NCBI RefSeq assembly: GCF_017814975.1
Contig: NZ_JAGIQA010000015.1
Location: 1 to 64,000 of the forward strand
Origin: Cupriavidus consociatus
GTDB taxonomy: Bacteria > Pseudomonadota > Gammaproteobacteria > Burkholderiales > Burkholderiaceae
Length of the DNA stretch: 64,000 nt
Reading direction: 5' to 3'
The position numbers and the translations under genes are program-made. Positions within the stretch are counted from its first letter, which is position 1. Each line of letters begins with the position of its first letter. The notes under the pieces were generated by a model. That model saw only the letters and a program-made list of their open reading frames with translations. It had not been told where the DNA came from and ran no database searches. Shown one piece after another: positions 44,702-52,710 of this stretch.

Positions 44702-46186
44702 ATGATCAAGACGGGCAACCAGCATATCGCCATGCTGCGCGATGGTCGCGAGGTGTACATCGATGGCAAGCGAGTCAGCGATGTCACCACGCATCCGGCA
44801 TTCCGCAATTCCATTCGCAGCTATGCCAACCTCTACGATTTCCAGGCGCGTCCCGGGCAGGTCGACAAGATGACCTTCCGGCCGGAGGGCACAGACAAGC
44901 GGGTGAGCCGCATCTGGCAGTTGCCCACCAGCTACAACGAGCTCGTCGAGCGTCGTCACATGCTGGAAGCGTGGACCGAGCTCCACTACGGGTTCATGGG
45001 ACGCTCCCCGGATCACGTCGCGTCCTGCATCTCGGGCATGGTCATGGGCATCGACGTGTTCGAGCAGGCGGATCCCGCACGCGCTGGTGCCCTGCGGGAT
45101 TACTACAGGTACGCCCGTGACAATGACCTGTTCCTGACCTATGTGATCGTCAACCCGCAGGCGAACCAGTCAAAGGCTGCCCACGAGCAGGAGGACAAGT
45201 ATCTGGCCGTGGGGATTGTCGACCAGGACGCGGAAGGCATCACGGTGCGTGGTGCAAAGATGCTGGCTACCAGCGGCATCATGGCCAACGAGGTGTTCTG
45301 CAGTTGCATCCAGCCGCTGCGCGAGGGCGACGAGATGTACGCGCTCTCGTTCGCCATCCCGATGAACACCAAGGGGCTGAAGGTGCTGTCGCGCAAGTCG
45401 TACGAGGCCAATGCGACGTCGGTTTTCGACAATCCCATGGCCAGCCGCTTTGACGAGAACGATGCCGTGCTCTACTTCGACGACGTCAAGGTCCCCTGGG
45501 AGCGCATTTTTGTCGCGGGTGACGTGGCCATGTGCGCCAGACAGTTCCATGCAACGCCTGCTCACGTGTACCAGAACTACCAGTGCCAGGTACGGCTGAT
45601 GGTGAAGCTGCGTTTCCTTGTGGGCCTGGCTCACAAGATTACCGAGATCAATGGCACCAGCGGCTTTCCTCAAGTGAAGGAAATGCTCGGCCAGCTTGCC
45701 GCGGAAGCGGGGATGGTCGAGGCGTGGGTGTACGGCATGGAAGCGAAGGGACAGGTGACCCAGGCCGGCTACTTCGTACCGGACCGCGGCATGCTCTATG
45801 GCTCTCAAGTCGTGACCCAGCAGCTTTACGCCAAGGTGCTCAACACACTGCGCGAACTCGCCGGAGGCGGGATGATCATGCTCCCTTCGAGCATCGAGGA
45901 CTTCAACAACCCGGCCCTCGCCGAGATCATCGCCAAGACGCAGAAGTCCCCGGTTTGCAGTCCGGAAGAGCGCGTCAAGTTCTTCAAGCTTGCCTGGGAC
46001 GCGGTTGGCTCCGAATTCGCGTCGCGGCACAACCAGTACGAAATGTTCTATGCAGGCGCCACCTTCGTGACCAAGGGACATGCGTACCGCACGTACGACT
46101 GGAAGAAGGCATCGGGTCTCGTGGATAACCTGCTGGGCAGCTACTCGCTGCAAGACGAGTTGTCCACACAGGCCCGGGCTGCCTAG
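44702..46186 (+). CDS. 4-hydroxyphenylacetate 3-monooxygenase-family oxygenase (HpaB-like)
   Basis: 494-residue FADH2-dependent oxygenase with the acyl-CoA-dehydrogenase-like fold. The N-terminal, middle and C-terminal segments of the HpaB family are intact, for example WTELHYGFMGRSPDHVASCISGM, AKMLATSGIMANEVFCSC and GGGMIMLPSSIEDFNNP. Family members hydroxylate phenols, but also pyrrole-2-carboxylate and chlorophenols, so the substrate should not be assumed to be 4-hydroxyphenylacetate. None of the other hpa genes (homoprotocatechuate pathway) is present. AGGAGAACGAC precedes ATG 44702. An amidase follows at 25 bases. Confidence 0.85.
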   Translation: MIKTGNQHIAMLRDGREVYIDGKRVSDVTTHPAFRNSIRSYANLYDFQARPGQVDKMTFRPEGTDKRVSRIWQLPTSYNELVERRHMLEAWTELHYGFMGRSPDHVASCISGMVMGIDVFEQADPARAGALRDYYRYARDNDLFLTYVIVNPQANQSKAAHEQEDKYLAVGIVDQDAEGITVRGAKMLATSGIMANEVFCSCIQPLREGDEMYALSFAIPMNTKGLKVLSRKSYEANATSVFDNPMASRFDENDAVLYFDDVKVPWERIFVAGDVAMCARQFHATPAHVYQNYQCQVRLMVKLRFLVGLAHKITEINGTSGFPQVKEMLGQLAAEAGMVEAWVYGMEAKGQVTQAGYFVPDRGMLYGSQVVTQQLYAKVLNTLRELAGGGMIMLPSSIEDFNNPALAEIIAKTQKSPVCSPEERVKFFKLAWDAVGSEFASRHNQYEMFYAGATFVTKGHAYRTYDWKKASGLVDNLLGSYSLQDELSTQARAA

Positions 46187-46211
46187 CCGCTCACGCTTCG
46201 GAGAATCGACC

Positions 46212-47555
46212 ATGGCGACAACCATCTCCTTCGCGCAGCGCCAACTGGCTGACGGCAGCGCCAATGCCTTGTCATTGCTGACATCATGCGTGGAGCGCAT
46301 CTTCGATCCAGGCGGCGAAGGCAGCAGGGTCTTCCCGCACGGCGTGAGTATGGCGGCGCACAAGCAGGCGCAGTCCAGTGACATGCTGCGTGAGCAGGGC
46401 GTTACCGGCCCCTTGTCCGGGATCCCGATCTCGGTCAAGGACCTGTTCGACGTCCAGGGCGACATTACGCGGGCTGGCGCGCGTGTCATGCCGGAACAAC
46501 CTGCCGTTCAGGACGCGCCTGCCATTGCGCGGCTGAGGGCAGCGGGCGCAGTGCTTGTTGGCCGTACCAACATGACCGAGTTTGCCTACTCTGGTGTCGG
46601 CATCAATCCGCACTATGGCACGCCCCGCAATCCGTATGACCGGCAAGCCGGGCGCATTCCCGGGGGCTCGTCCTCCGGTGCGGCCGTCTCGGTAACGGAT
46701 GGCATGGCACTGGCCGCGATCGGGTCTGACACAGGCGGCTCATGCCGGATCCCCGCCGCGCTTTGCGGGATCGTCGGCTTCAAGCCGACGGCGAGCCGCG
46801 TGCCTCTGGACGGCATCGTGCCGCTGTCAAGCTCCTATGACTCCGTCGGATGTCTGGCCAACACCGTGGCTTGCTGTGCCGCCGTCGACGCAGTGCTGAC
46901 CGGCGAGGCTCCGCCACGCGGTGCAGCGCAGCTTGCCGGGCTGCGTCTGGCAGTACCGGCGGGAATCGTCCTGGACGGGATGTCCGCTGAAGTTGCGGAG
47001 GTCTTCAGCCGAACGCTGCGCCGGCTGTCCGCATCGGGCGCGCTGCTCAGAGACGTGACCTTCGACAGTTGGAACGGTTTGACGGACCTCGGTGCAAATG
47101 GAGGCCTGGTTGCCGCGGAAGCCATGGCCTGGCATGCGGAGCTGATTGACAGTCAGGCCGACCGCTACGACCCTCGCGTGCTGTCGCGTATCCGCTTAGC
47201 GGAAGGGCAGGGTGCTTCCGACTACGTGCGCATGCTGCGCAGACGGGCGCAGCTTTGCCATCGTGCGGACGGCGAGCTTGCGGAGTTCGATGCGGTCGTG
47301 TTGCCCACGGTTCCCATCGTCGCGCCGGGCATCCATGAGTTGGAGCACGACGAGGCGTTCTTCAGTACCAACCGGCTTCTGTTGCGCAACCCGGCCATCG
47401 CGAACATGCTCGACCTTTGCGCGCTGTCTGTCCCATGCCATTTCCTGGGCGATGCGCCCGTTGGCCTCATGCTGTTTGGTCGGCGCGGGTCAGACCGCCG
47501 GCTACTTGCCATCGGCATGGCGGTGGAAGCCGCGTTGCGTCACGAGCGAGGCTAA
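46212..47555 (+). CDS. Amidase (amidase-signature family)
   Basis: 447-residue amidohydrolase with a Ser-cisSer-Lys triad. The catalytic Lys is in GIPISVKDLFDVQG. The signature GGSSSGAAVSVTDGMALAAIGSDTGGSCRIPAALCG supplies both Ser residues. It could hydrolyse an amide or a lactam produced by ring hydroxylation; its tight coupling to the HpaB-like oxygenase (25 bases) suggests the second option, but that is inference. ATG 46212 has GGAGAATCGACC upstream. A 16-bp stem at 47584-47623 follows the gene. Confidence 0.87.
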   Translation: MATTISFAQRQLADGSANALSLLTSCVERIFDPGGEGSRVFPHGVSMAAHKQAQSSDMLREQGVTGPLSGIPISVKDLFDVQGDITRAGARVMPEQPAVQDAPAIARLRAAGAVLVGRTNMTEFAYSGVGINPHYGTPRNPYDRQAGRIPGGSSSGAAVSVTDGMALAAIGSDTGGSCRIPAALCGIVGFKPTASRVPLDGIVPLSSSYDSVGCLANTVACCAAVDAVLTGEAPPRGAAQLAGLRLAVPAGIVLDGMSAEVAEVFSRTLRRLSASGALLRDVTFDSWNGLTDLGANGGLVAAEAMAWHAELIDSQADRYDPRVLSRIRLAEGQGASDYVRMLRRRAQLCHRADGELAEFDAVVLPTVPIVAPGIHELEHDEAFFSTNRLLLRNPAIANMLDLCALSVPCHFLGDAPVGLMLFGRRGSDRRLLAIGMAVEAALRHERG

Positions 47556-47583
47556 GCAGCGGCGCTGCATTCTGCATGTGAGG

Positions 47584-47623
47584 GCCAAGCAAATTGGGGC
47601 GATGCGCCCCCAATTTGCTTGGC
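47584..47623. terminator. Long perfect stem-loop after the amidase gene
   Basis: GCCAAGCAAATTGGGG (47584-47599) pairs with CCCCAATTTGCTTGGC (47608-47623) across 8 bases. No T-run follows on either strand. It may be a terminator or RNA-stabilising hairpin. Confidence 0.6.
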
Positions 47624-47988
47624 GTTCTGGAACGTCTACATGCTGGCTCTCTTCCCTCCTGGCCGCGCCGCGGTGACAACACCGCGTCTCAGACTTCGTC
47701 GCAAGATCTTCGCGCTTCTCAGGGTTTATCCCCGCTACATCCAAGGCAGCCACGCACTATCCTTTACGGAAAGAAAGCTTTGAAAACTAGATAATAAAAA
47801 TATCTACAAAGGAACTCGAGTCAGCCCGGCGACGCATGACAAGCGGGCCGCTTGTACAGGGCGCGTGATCTGTGCGGAAGCCGCTGACGCATCCGAAACT
47901 TTACTCACGCAGTAACACTGCACCTGCCTCAGGCAGTCCTTTGGCAGGCATTCTATTCAACGTGCGCAATGCATGGAGGAGACAAGAC
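47624..47988. other. Promoter region of the AAHS transporter
   Basis: About 365 bases without a gene. An A+T-rich patch at 47770-47810 contains AAGCTTTGAAAACTAG (47775-47790), related to the AGCTT motif, and the dyad GATAATAAAAATATC just beyond it. In-frame ATG 47872 would lengthen the transporter by 39 unlikely residues. Confidence 0.45.
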
Positions 47989-49365
47989 ATGCGTCACATT
48001 GACGTTCACAAGCTGGCCGACGACGCCCGCTTCAACCGTTTTCACGCGCAGGTTCTGTTCTGGTGCGCGCTCATCATCATCTTCGACGGATATGACCTGG
48101 CAGTGGCGGGCATCGCCTTGCCATCGATCATGAAAGACCTGGGTGTCGATGCGACGAAAGCCGGCTTCATGGTGAGCTCCGCCTTGTTCGGGATGATGGT
48201 GGGCGCCATCTTCCTCGGCACCATTGCCGACAGAATCAGCCGTCCTCGAGCCATGGCGATCTGCATTGCCTTGTTCAGTGTCTTCACGGCCGCGGCCGGA
48301 TGCACGAGGGATCCGGTCCTCTTCAGTATCGCCAGGTTCCTGGCGGGCCTGGGAATCGGTGGCGTCATGCCAAACGTGGTGGCCCAGATGACCGAGTACT
48401 CACCGAAACGTATCCGGAGCACAATGGTCACATTGATGTTCAGCGGCTATGCAGTGGGAGGGGTCCTGGCTGCGATTCTTGGCAAGAGCTTCATTGCATC
48501 GTACGGCTGGCAGTCGGTCTTCATCGCGGCGGGGCTTCCGGTGCTTCTGATTCCGCTGGTTCTCAAATCGCTGCCCGAATCCATGCCGTTCCTGATCAAG
48601 CAGGGGCGCTTCGATGAATTGCGTGAGACGGTTGCGAAGATCGAGCCAAGCTATCGTCCGCAGGCGGGTGATCATTTCGCGCTGCCGTCGCAGGACAAGG
48701 CCGATGGGACGCCGATCCGTCACCTGTTCCAGGATGGGCGTGGCTTCAGCACGGCCATGTTCTGGACGGCGTTTTTCATGTGCATGTTCATGGTGTATGC
48801 GCTCAGTTCCTGGCTCGCCAAACTGATGGCCAGTGCGGGGTATAGCCTGGGCTCTGCGTTGACTTTCGTGCTCGTTCTCAACTTCGGGGCAATTTTCGGA
48901 GCCATTGGTGGCGGCTGGCTGGCCGATAGATTCAACATCAAGTACGTACTGATGGTCTTCTTTGCGCTTGCAGGCGTGTCGATATCGCTGCTCGGGTACA
49001 AGCATCCTATTGAAGTCGTCTACTTTCTCGTTGCTGTGGCCGGGGCTACCACTATCGGCACACAGATTCTGGCGTATGCCTATGTCGGCCAGTACTATCC
49101 GATGGCAGTACGCTCGACCGGCATTGGCTGGGCTTCCGGAGTCGGACGCAGTGGCGCAATTCTGGCGCCTATTGCGATTGGTGCGCTGGTCGCAATGCAA
49201 CTCCCGTTGCAGTTGAACTTCCTTGCCATCGCAATTCCGGCAATCGTCGCAACGATCAGTATCGGGCTCGTCGACCAGCGCGGTATCAAGGCTGCGGGCG
49301 TGAAGGGGGCCGCGCACGTGCAGTCAGACCATAGTCTTGAGCCTGCAGCGCCTGTCAATCGCTAG
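47989..49365 (+). CDS. MFS transporter, aromatic acid:H+ symporter (AAHS) family
   Basis: 458-residue 12-helix carrier. The first helix has LIIIFDGYDLAVAGIALPSIM with the DGYD motif of PcaK/BenK-type proteins, and the loop 2-3 segment is GTIADRISRPRAM. Helix 11 region RSTGIGWASGVGRSGAILAP is shared with the truncated transporter at 7435-7790. GGAGGAGACAAGAC directly precedes ATG 47989. It is the last structural gene before the convergent MarR regulator and likely imports the acid degraded by the cluster. Confidence 0.88.
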   Translation: MRHIDVHKLADDARFNRFHAQVLFWCALIIIFDGYDLAVAGIALPSIMKDLGVDATKAGFMVSSALFGMMVGAIFLGTIADRISRPRAMAICIALFSVFTAAAGCTRDPVLFSIARFLAGLGIGGVMPNVVAQMTEYSPKRIRSTMVTLMFSGYAVGGVLAAILGKSFIASYGWQSVFIAAGLPVLLIPLVLKSLPESMPFLIKQGRFDELRETVAKIEPSYRPQAGDHFALPSQDKADGTPIRHLFQDGRGFSTAMFWTAFFMCMFMVYALSSWLAKLMASAGYSLGSALTFVLVLNFGAIFGAIGGGWLADRFNIKYVLMVFFALAGVSISLLGYKHPIEVVYFLVAVAGATTIGTQILAYAYVGQYYPMAVRSTGIGWASGVGRSGAILAPIAIGALVAMQLPLQLNFLAIAIPAIVATISIGLVDQRGIKAAGVKGAAHVQSDHSLEPAAPVNR

Positions 49366-49393
49366 GGAAGAGATATCGCGCGAAGGGTTCTGA

Positions 49394-49427
49394 GAAAGCC
49401 CGTCAGCCTTTCTGCTTGCGGGCTTTC
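49394..49427. terminator. Convergent terminator hairpin
   Basis: GAAAGCCCG (49394-49402) pairs with CGGGCTTTC (49419-49427). It lies at the end of the transporter and overlaps the last codons of the MarR gene on the other strand. Confidence 0.6.
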
Positions 49428-49948
49428 AAGTGCTCCAGATCGAGCGCAGCGCGGTCACCATTCGCAACGAGCCGGTCGACAACCGAGCACAACATCTTGA
49501 ACTCCGATTTTGTGATGCTGTCGAATAACACGTCATTGATCTGCTGCTGAACGGGGAGCAGTTCACCAAGCAGCTTCGTTCCCCGGGCAGTGATCGTAAG
49601 CCGCATCTTGCGCTTGTCGTCGGGATGCGGCTTTTTCTCGATCAGGCCCAACTCCTTGAGCTTGTTCGTCTCGATGGTAATGAATGGCCCGCTCAGATGA
49701 AGATGGTCACCCAGTTGGTTGACCGAAACTTCGCCCTTCTGGGAAAGGTGAGAAATCGAGCGGAGCAGGGAATACTGGACGCCAGTCAGGCCGATCAGGC
49801 TGCCGAAGCCATCGCGAACCGAGAGCAGGCGCGCGGCGAATGGCAGCAAGCCGTTTACGAGATGCCGAAATTCGCTGTCAGAACCCTCTACGAGGCACGC
49901 CGGATTCGTAATAGTCAGCATCTTGGCTGTAGCAGAAGTAGTGGCCAT
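49403..49948 (-). CDS. MarR-family transcriptional regulator
   Basis: 181-residue MarR-fold regulator, paralogous to the one at 41826-42374. DNA-binding region: VSVNQLGDHLHLSGPFITIETNKLKELGLIEKKPHPDDKRKMRLTITARG. ATG 49948 is preferred; a GTG at 49963 would add five residues. The dyad AGCTT-N7-AAGCT at 49966-49982 lies 18 bases upstream of the start, a usual place for autorepression. The same motif is found near the cupin, hpaC-like and transporter genes. Confidence 0.87.
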   Translation of the reverse strand: MATTSATAKMLTITNPACLVEGSDSEFRHLVNGLLPFAARLLSVRDGFGSLIGLTGVQYSLLRSISHLSQKGEVSVNQLGDHLHLSGPFITIETNKLKELGLIEKKPHPDDKRKMRLTITARGTKLLGELLPVQQQINDVLFDSITKSEFKMLCSVVDRLVANGDRAALDLEHLKARKQKG

Positions 49949-50320
49949 GAGTGGAATTCTCACTTAGCTTTCATTGCAAGCTTTTGCGCAAATTCTATCA
50001 AACTCACGGCATCAGGGAGTCCACGCTACAAATCGTGCTGGCGCGAGTGATCCAAGAGGCAGCTTTGTCGACGACGCGTAGCCTTGGTTACTGTCGGTGT
50101 GTCTCGGGTTCGGCAGCCAATCCGCAGCGGCGCCAAAAGCAATATTTTTGCTGAGGCGCGAGGGATTCAGGGTGCCGAAGTCAATAGTTGTGCATCGGGC
50201 GCGCCCGGACCCGAAAGGATGAAGCGCGCTTGCGGTTGGTGACTTGCGATTGGATCGGCATAAGATGCCATCTGGTATCGGCAACGAGGTCGGCTCATCC
50301 TTGGTGCCCTGAGTTCGTTC
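49949..50320. other. MarR promoter region and unassigned sequence
   Basis: The first 40 bases contain the AGCTT-N7-AAGCT dyad. From about 50000 to the transposase remnant at 50320 no gene or repeat was recognised. Confidence 0.4.
49966..49982. promoter_or_regulatory. AGCTT-N7-AAGCT dyad (candidate MarR operator)
   Basis: AGCTTTCATTGCAAGCT in the promoter of the second MarR gene. Arms are perfect; the position fits autorepression. Confidence 0.6.
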
Positions 50321-50562
50321 AATAGTTGGACCCGCAGCCCTGCGCACATCCTCGAGGGCAACTTCGAATTGGTGCTGGCCAACGCCCAGCACATCCGCAA
50401 CGTGCCTGGGCGCAAGACCGACGTCAACGACGCGATGTGGATTGCCGATCTGCTCGCCCATGGCTTGATCCGGTCGAGCTTTGGGCCGCCAGTGGCCATC
50501 CAGGAGTTGCGCGATCTCACGCGCCCCCGTAATCTGCCGCAGCGCAGCAATCGCGGGCGCTT
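50320..50562 (+). pseudogene. IS110-family transposase remnant
   Basis: One frame reads AHILEGNFELVLANAQHIRN, then VPGRKTDVNDAMWIADLLAH and IQELRDLTRPR. This is the central DEDD-transposase segment of IS110-type elements, with the Asp of TDVNDA. Neither end of the element is present and the frame decays after RDLTRPR. It is inert debris. Confidence 0.85.
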
Positions 50563-50564
50563 TA

Positions 50565-51500
50565 CTAGCTCGTGGCTGAACTGCTCGTCGTGCTGCCATG
50601 GGGGCTAAGTAGGGCCGCCGAGCGCAGCAACTCTTCCACGAAGACTTTCACGGCTGGATGATCCTTTTCCCCACTTCGATAGGCTACTGAGATTTTCCGG
50701 CGCGCCTCCGGGCGAAGCTTGATCGCTCGTATCCCTTCGAGCTTTCGCGTCAGCCGAAGACCTGGTGCGACGGAGACGGAGCAGCCAGAGGCCACCATCG
50801 CCGCGACCATCTCGAAGCCCTTGCAGGCAGCGTTGAGCCGAGGCTCGAATCCCGTGCGCCGGCAGAGGTTGGTGATGAAATCGCCATATGCACTCGACGT
50901 GGAATCGAGAGCCCAGAATTCTCTTTTGAGGTCGGAGACCGACAACGAATGCTTTCTGGCGAGCTCATGACGGCCAGGCACCAAAGCATAGAGCACGTCT
51001 TCCGTCAGGGGGATACGTCCAATACCCGACTGCTTGCCATCCAGGATGGTCGAAAGGTCATCGATGATGGCAACGTCCACGCGCCAGGAGCGCAGGGCAG
51101 CCAGGCCATCGGTTGGCTCCATTTCATCGAGGATGATCTGCAAGCGGGGAAAAACCCTCCGCAGTGCTGTGACCGTCTGAGGCAACACCACCGAGGCGAT
51201 TGACGGAAAGGCCGCCACCCGGAGTTCGCCCGCAATCTCGCGGCGTAGCTGGGCCATCTCTGACTTGGCCTCGTCCAGCACCACCATGACGCGCTCCGCA
51301 TACCCGACAAGCGCCTCACCCGCTGGAGTTAGCCGAACACCGCGGCCTCTTCGTTCGGTGAGTGCCACACCCGCTTCGACTTCCAACTGCGCGATTTGCT
51401 GCGATACAGCGGACGGAGTGAGGTACAACGCCTCCGCAGCCGCGGCCATTGTCCCGCACCGTGACAGCTCTCTCAGTACCTTCAGACGCGAAAGGTCCAT
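50565..51500 (-). CDS. LysR-family transcriptional regulator
   Basis: 311-residue regulator. The helix-turn-helix region is LKVLRELSRCGTMAAAAEALYLTPSAVSQQIAQLEVEAGVALTER. The effector domain is complete, ending near FVEELLRSAALLSPHGS. It is divergent from the Aap-type amino-acid transporter at 51638. The gap contains CTAAC-N7-GTTAG (51545-51561), a dyad of LysR-site type. It probably activates the transporter and the serine enzymes behind it. Confidence 0.88.
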   Translation of the reverse strand: MDLSRLKVLRELSRCGTMAAAAEALYLTPSAVSQQIAQLEVEAGVALTERRGRGVRLTPAGEALVGYAERVMVVLDEAKSEMAQLRREIAGELRVAAFPSIASVVLPQTVTALRRVFPRLQIILDEMEPTDGLAALRSWRVDVAIIDDLSTILDGKQSGIGRIPLTEDVLYALVPGRHELARKHSLSVSDLKREFWALDSTSSAYGDFITNLCRRTGFEPRLNAACKGFEMVAAMVASGCSVSVAPGLRLTRKLEGIRAIKLRPEARRKISVAYRSGEKDHPAVKVFVEELLRSAALLSPHGSTTSSSATS

Positions 51501-51544
51501 ACGTAAACCCCTAGGGAGATACCCTGAGAAATTGAACAGTTAAG

Positions 51545-51561
51545 CTAACGTATCCAGTTAG
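51545..51561. promoter_or_regulatory. Candidate LysR operator
   Basis: CTAAC-GTATCCA-GTTAG is a dyad with 5-bp perfect arms centred 53 bases from the LysR start and 85 from the transporter gene start. CCTAACTA at 51576-51583 repeats one arm. Confidence 0.45.
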
Positions 51562-51637
51562 AAAACATCAGTAGACCTAACTATACCAATCTCCTTAAAT
51601 TGGCCCTGCTTCTCCCCCACTTGAACAGGAGCCGGAC

Positions 51638-52681
51638 ATGAAACTCGCAGTACAAGGCATTCGCGGCCTGCTTGCTGCCGCGCTCGTCGCTGTTGTCACC
51701 ACGCCGGCGCATGCTGGCACGTCGCTTCTGGACACGGTGAAGCAGCGAGGCGTACTGAACTGCGGTACCGACAACTCCACGCCGGGTTTCGGATACCTCA
51801 ACACGAAGACGGGCCAGCTCGAAGGCATTGACGTCGACCTATGCCGTGCGGTGGCTGCAGCAGTTCTCGGCGACGCAAAGAAGGTCAAGTTCATTGTCGT
51901 CACCGACAAGAGCCGGTTCAATGCAGTGCAGACCAACCAGGTCGACGTCGTGTTCGCTCACACGACCGTGAAGCCGGGCCGCGAGTCTGCCATCACCGTC
52001 GACTTCCTGCCAATCTACTTCTACGACGGTAATGGCGTGATGGTGAAGGGCGACAAGATTAAGAGCGTCAAGGAACTCAACGGCGCCACCATCTGTACGA
52101 CGCAAGGTTCCGCGACCGAGCAAACGCTTGCCGGCTATATCAAGGCAGAGGGCTGGAACCCGTCGACGAAGGTCCTGACGTACGAAAACCTGGAAAAGCT
52201 GTTCGCAGCGATGGAATCCGGTCGTTGCAATGGTATGGCCACGGACCGCTCAGCCCTTGCGTCATGGAAGGCTAACGCTCCCAAGCCCCAGGACTACACG
52301 ATTCTTCCCGAGTCTCTGGACAAGTCACCCTTTGCGGGCTTCATCGTCGCAAACGATTCGCGCTGGAGGAATGCATTGCGCTGGATCATGTTCGCCACCT
52401 TCCAGGCCGAGGAAAGCAAGATTGACTCGAAGACGATTGGTCAGGCGCAGAAGTCCAAGGACCCGTTTGTGCAGAAGTTCCTCGGTGTGAACGGAAGCTT
52501 CGGCCCTGACTTTGGCCTGCCGGCTGATTTCGTGTCGAAGGTTGTCGGCCAGGTTGGCAATTTCGGCGAGATCTACAACCGGAACCTGGGGCCCACGACG
52601 CCGTACGCGATCGGCCGTCGTGGAACGCCGAACGCCCTCTGGTCGGAAGGCGGCGCCATCTATTCGCCGCCCTGGATCTAA
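51638..52681 (+). CDS. General amino-acid ABC transporter, substrate-binding protein (AapJ-like)
   Basis: 347-residue periplasmic protein. The signal peptide MKLAVQGIRGLLAAALVAVVTTPAHA precedes GTSLLDTVKQRGVLNCGTDNSTPGFGYLNTKTGQLEGIDVDLCRAVAAAV, the type II binding-protein opening of the AapJ group. Internal Cys residues (NCGTD, DLCR, TICTT, GRCNG) are conserved in the group. The permease and ATPase genes follow in order. Confidence 0.9.
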   Translation: MKLAVQGIRGLLAAALVAVVTTPAHAGTSLLDTVKQRGVLNCGTDNSTPGFGYLNTKTGQLEGIDVDLCRAVAAAVLGDAKKVKFIVVTDKSRFNAVQTNQVDVVFAHTTVKPGRESAITVDFLPIYFYDGNGVMVKGDKIKSVKELNGATICTTQGSATEQTLAGYIKAEGWNPSTKVLTYENLEKLFAAMESGRCNGMATDRSALASWKANAPKPQDYTILPESLDKSPFAGFIVANDSRWRNALRWIMFATFQAEESKIDSKTIGQAQKSKDPFVQKFLGVNGSFGPDFGLPADFVSKVVGQVGNFGEIYNRNLGPTTPYAIGRRGTPNALWSEGGAIYSPPWI

Positions 52682-52710
52682 GCAGCAGGCGTGGACTGGA
52701 GGAGACAAAG

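Noticed and set aside
44702..46186. Assignment as hpaB of the homoprotocatechuate pathway
   Set aside because: None of the hpa ring-cleavage genes accompany it, so only the family level is supported.
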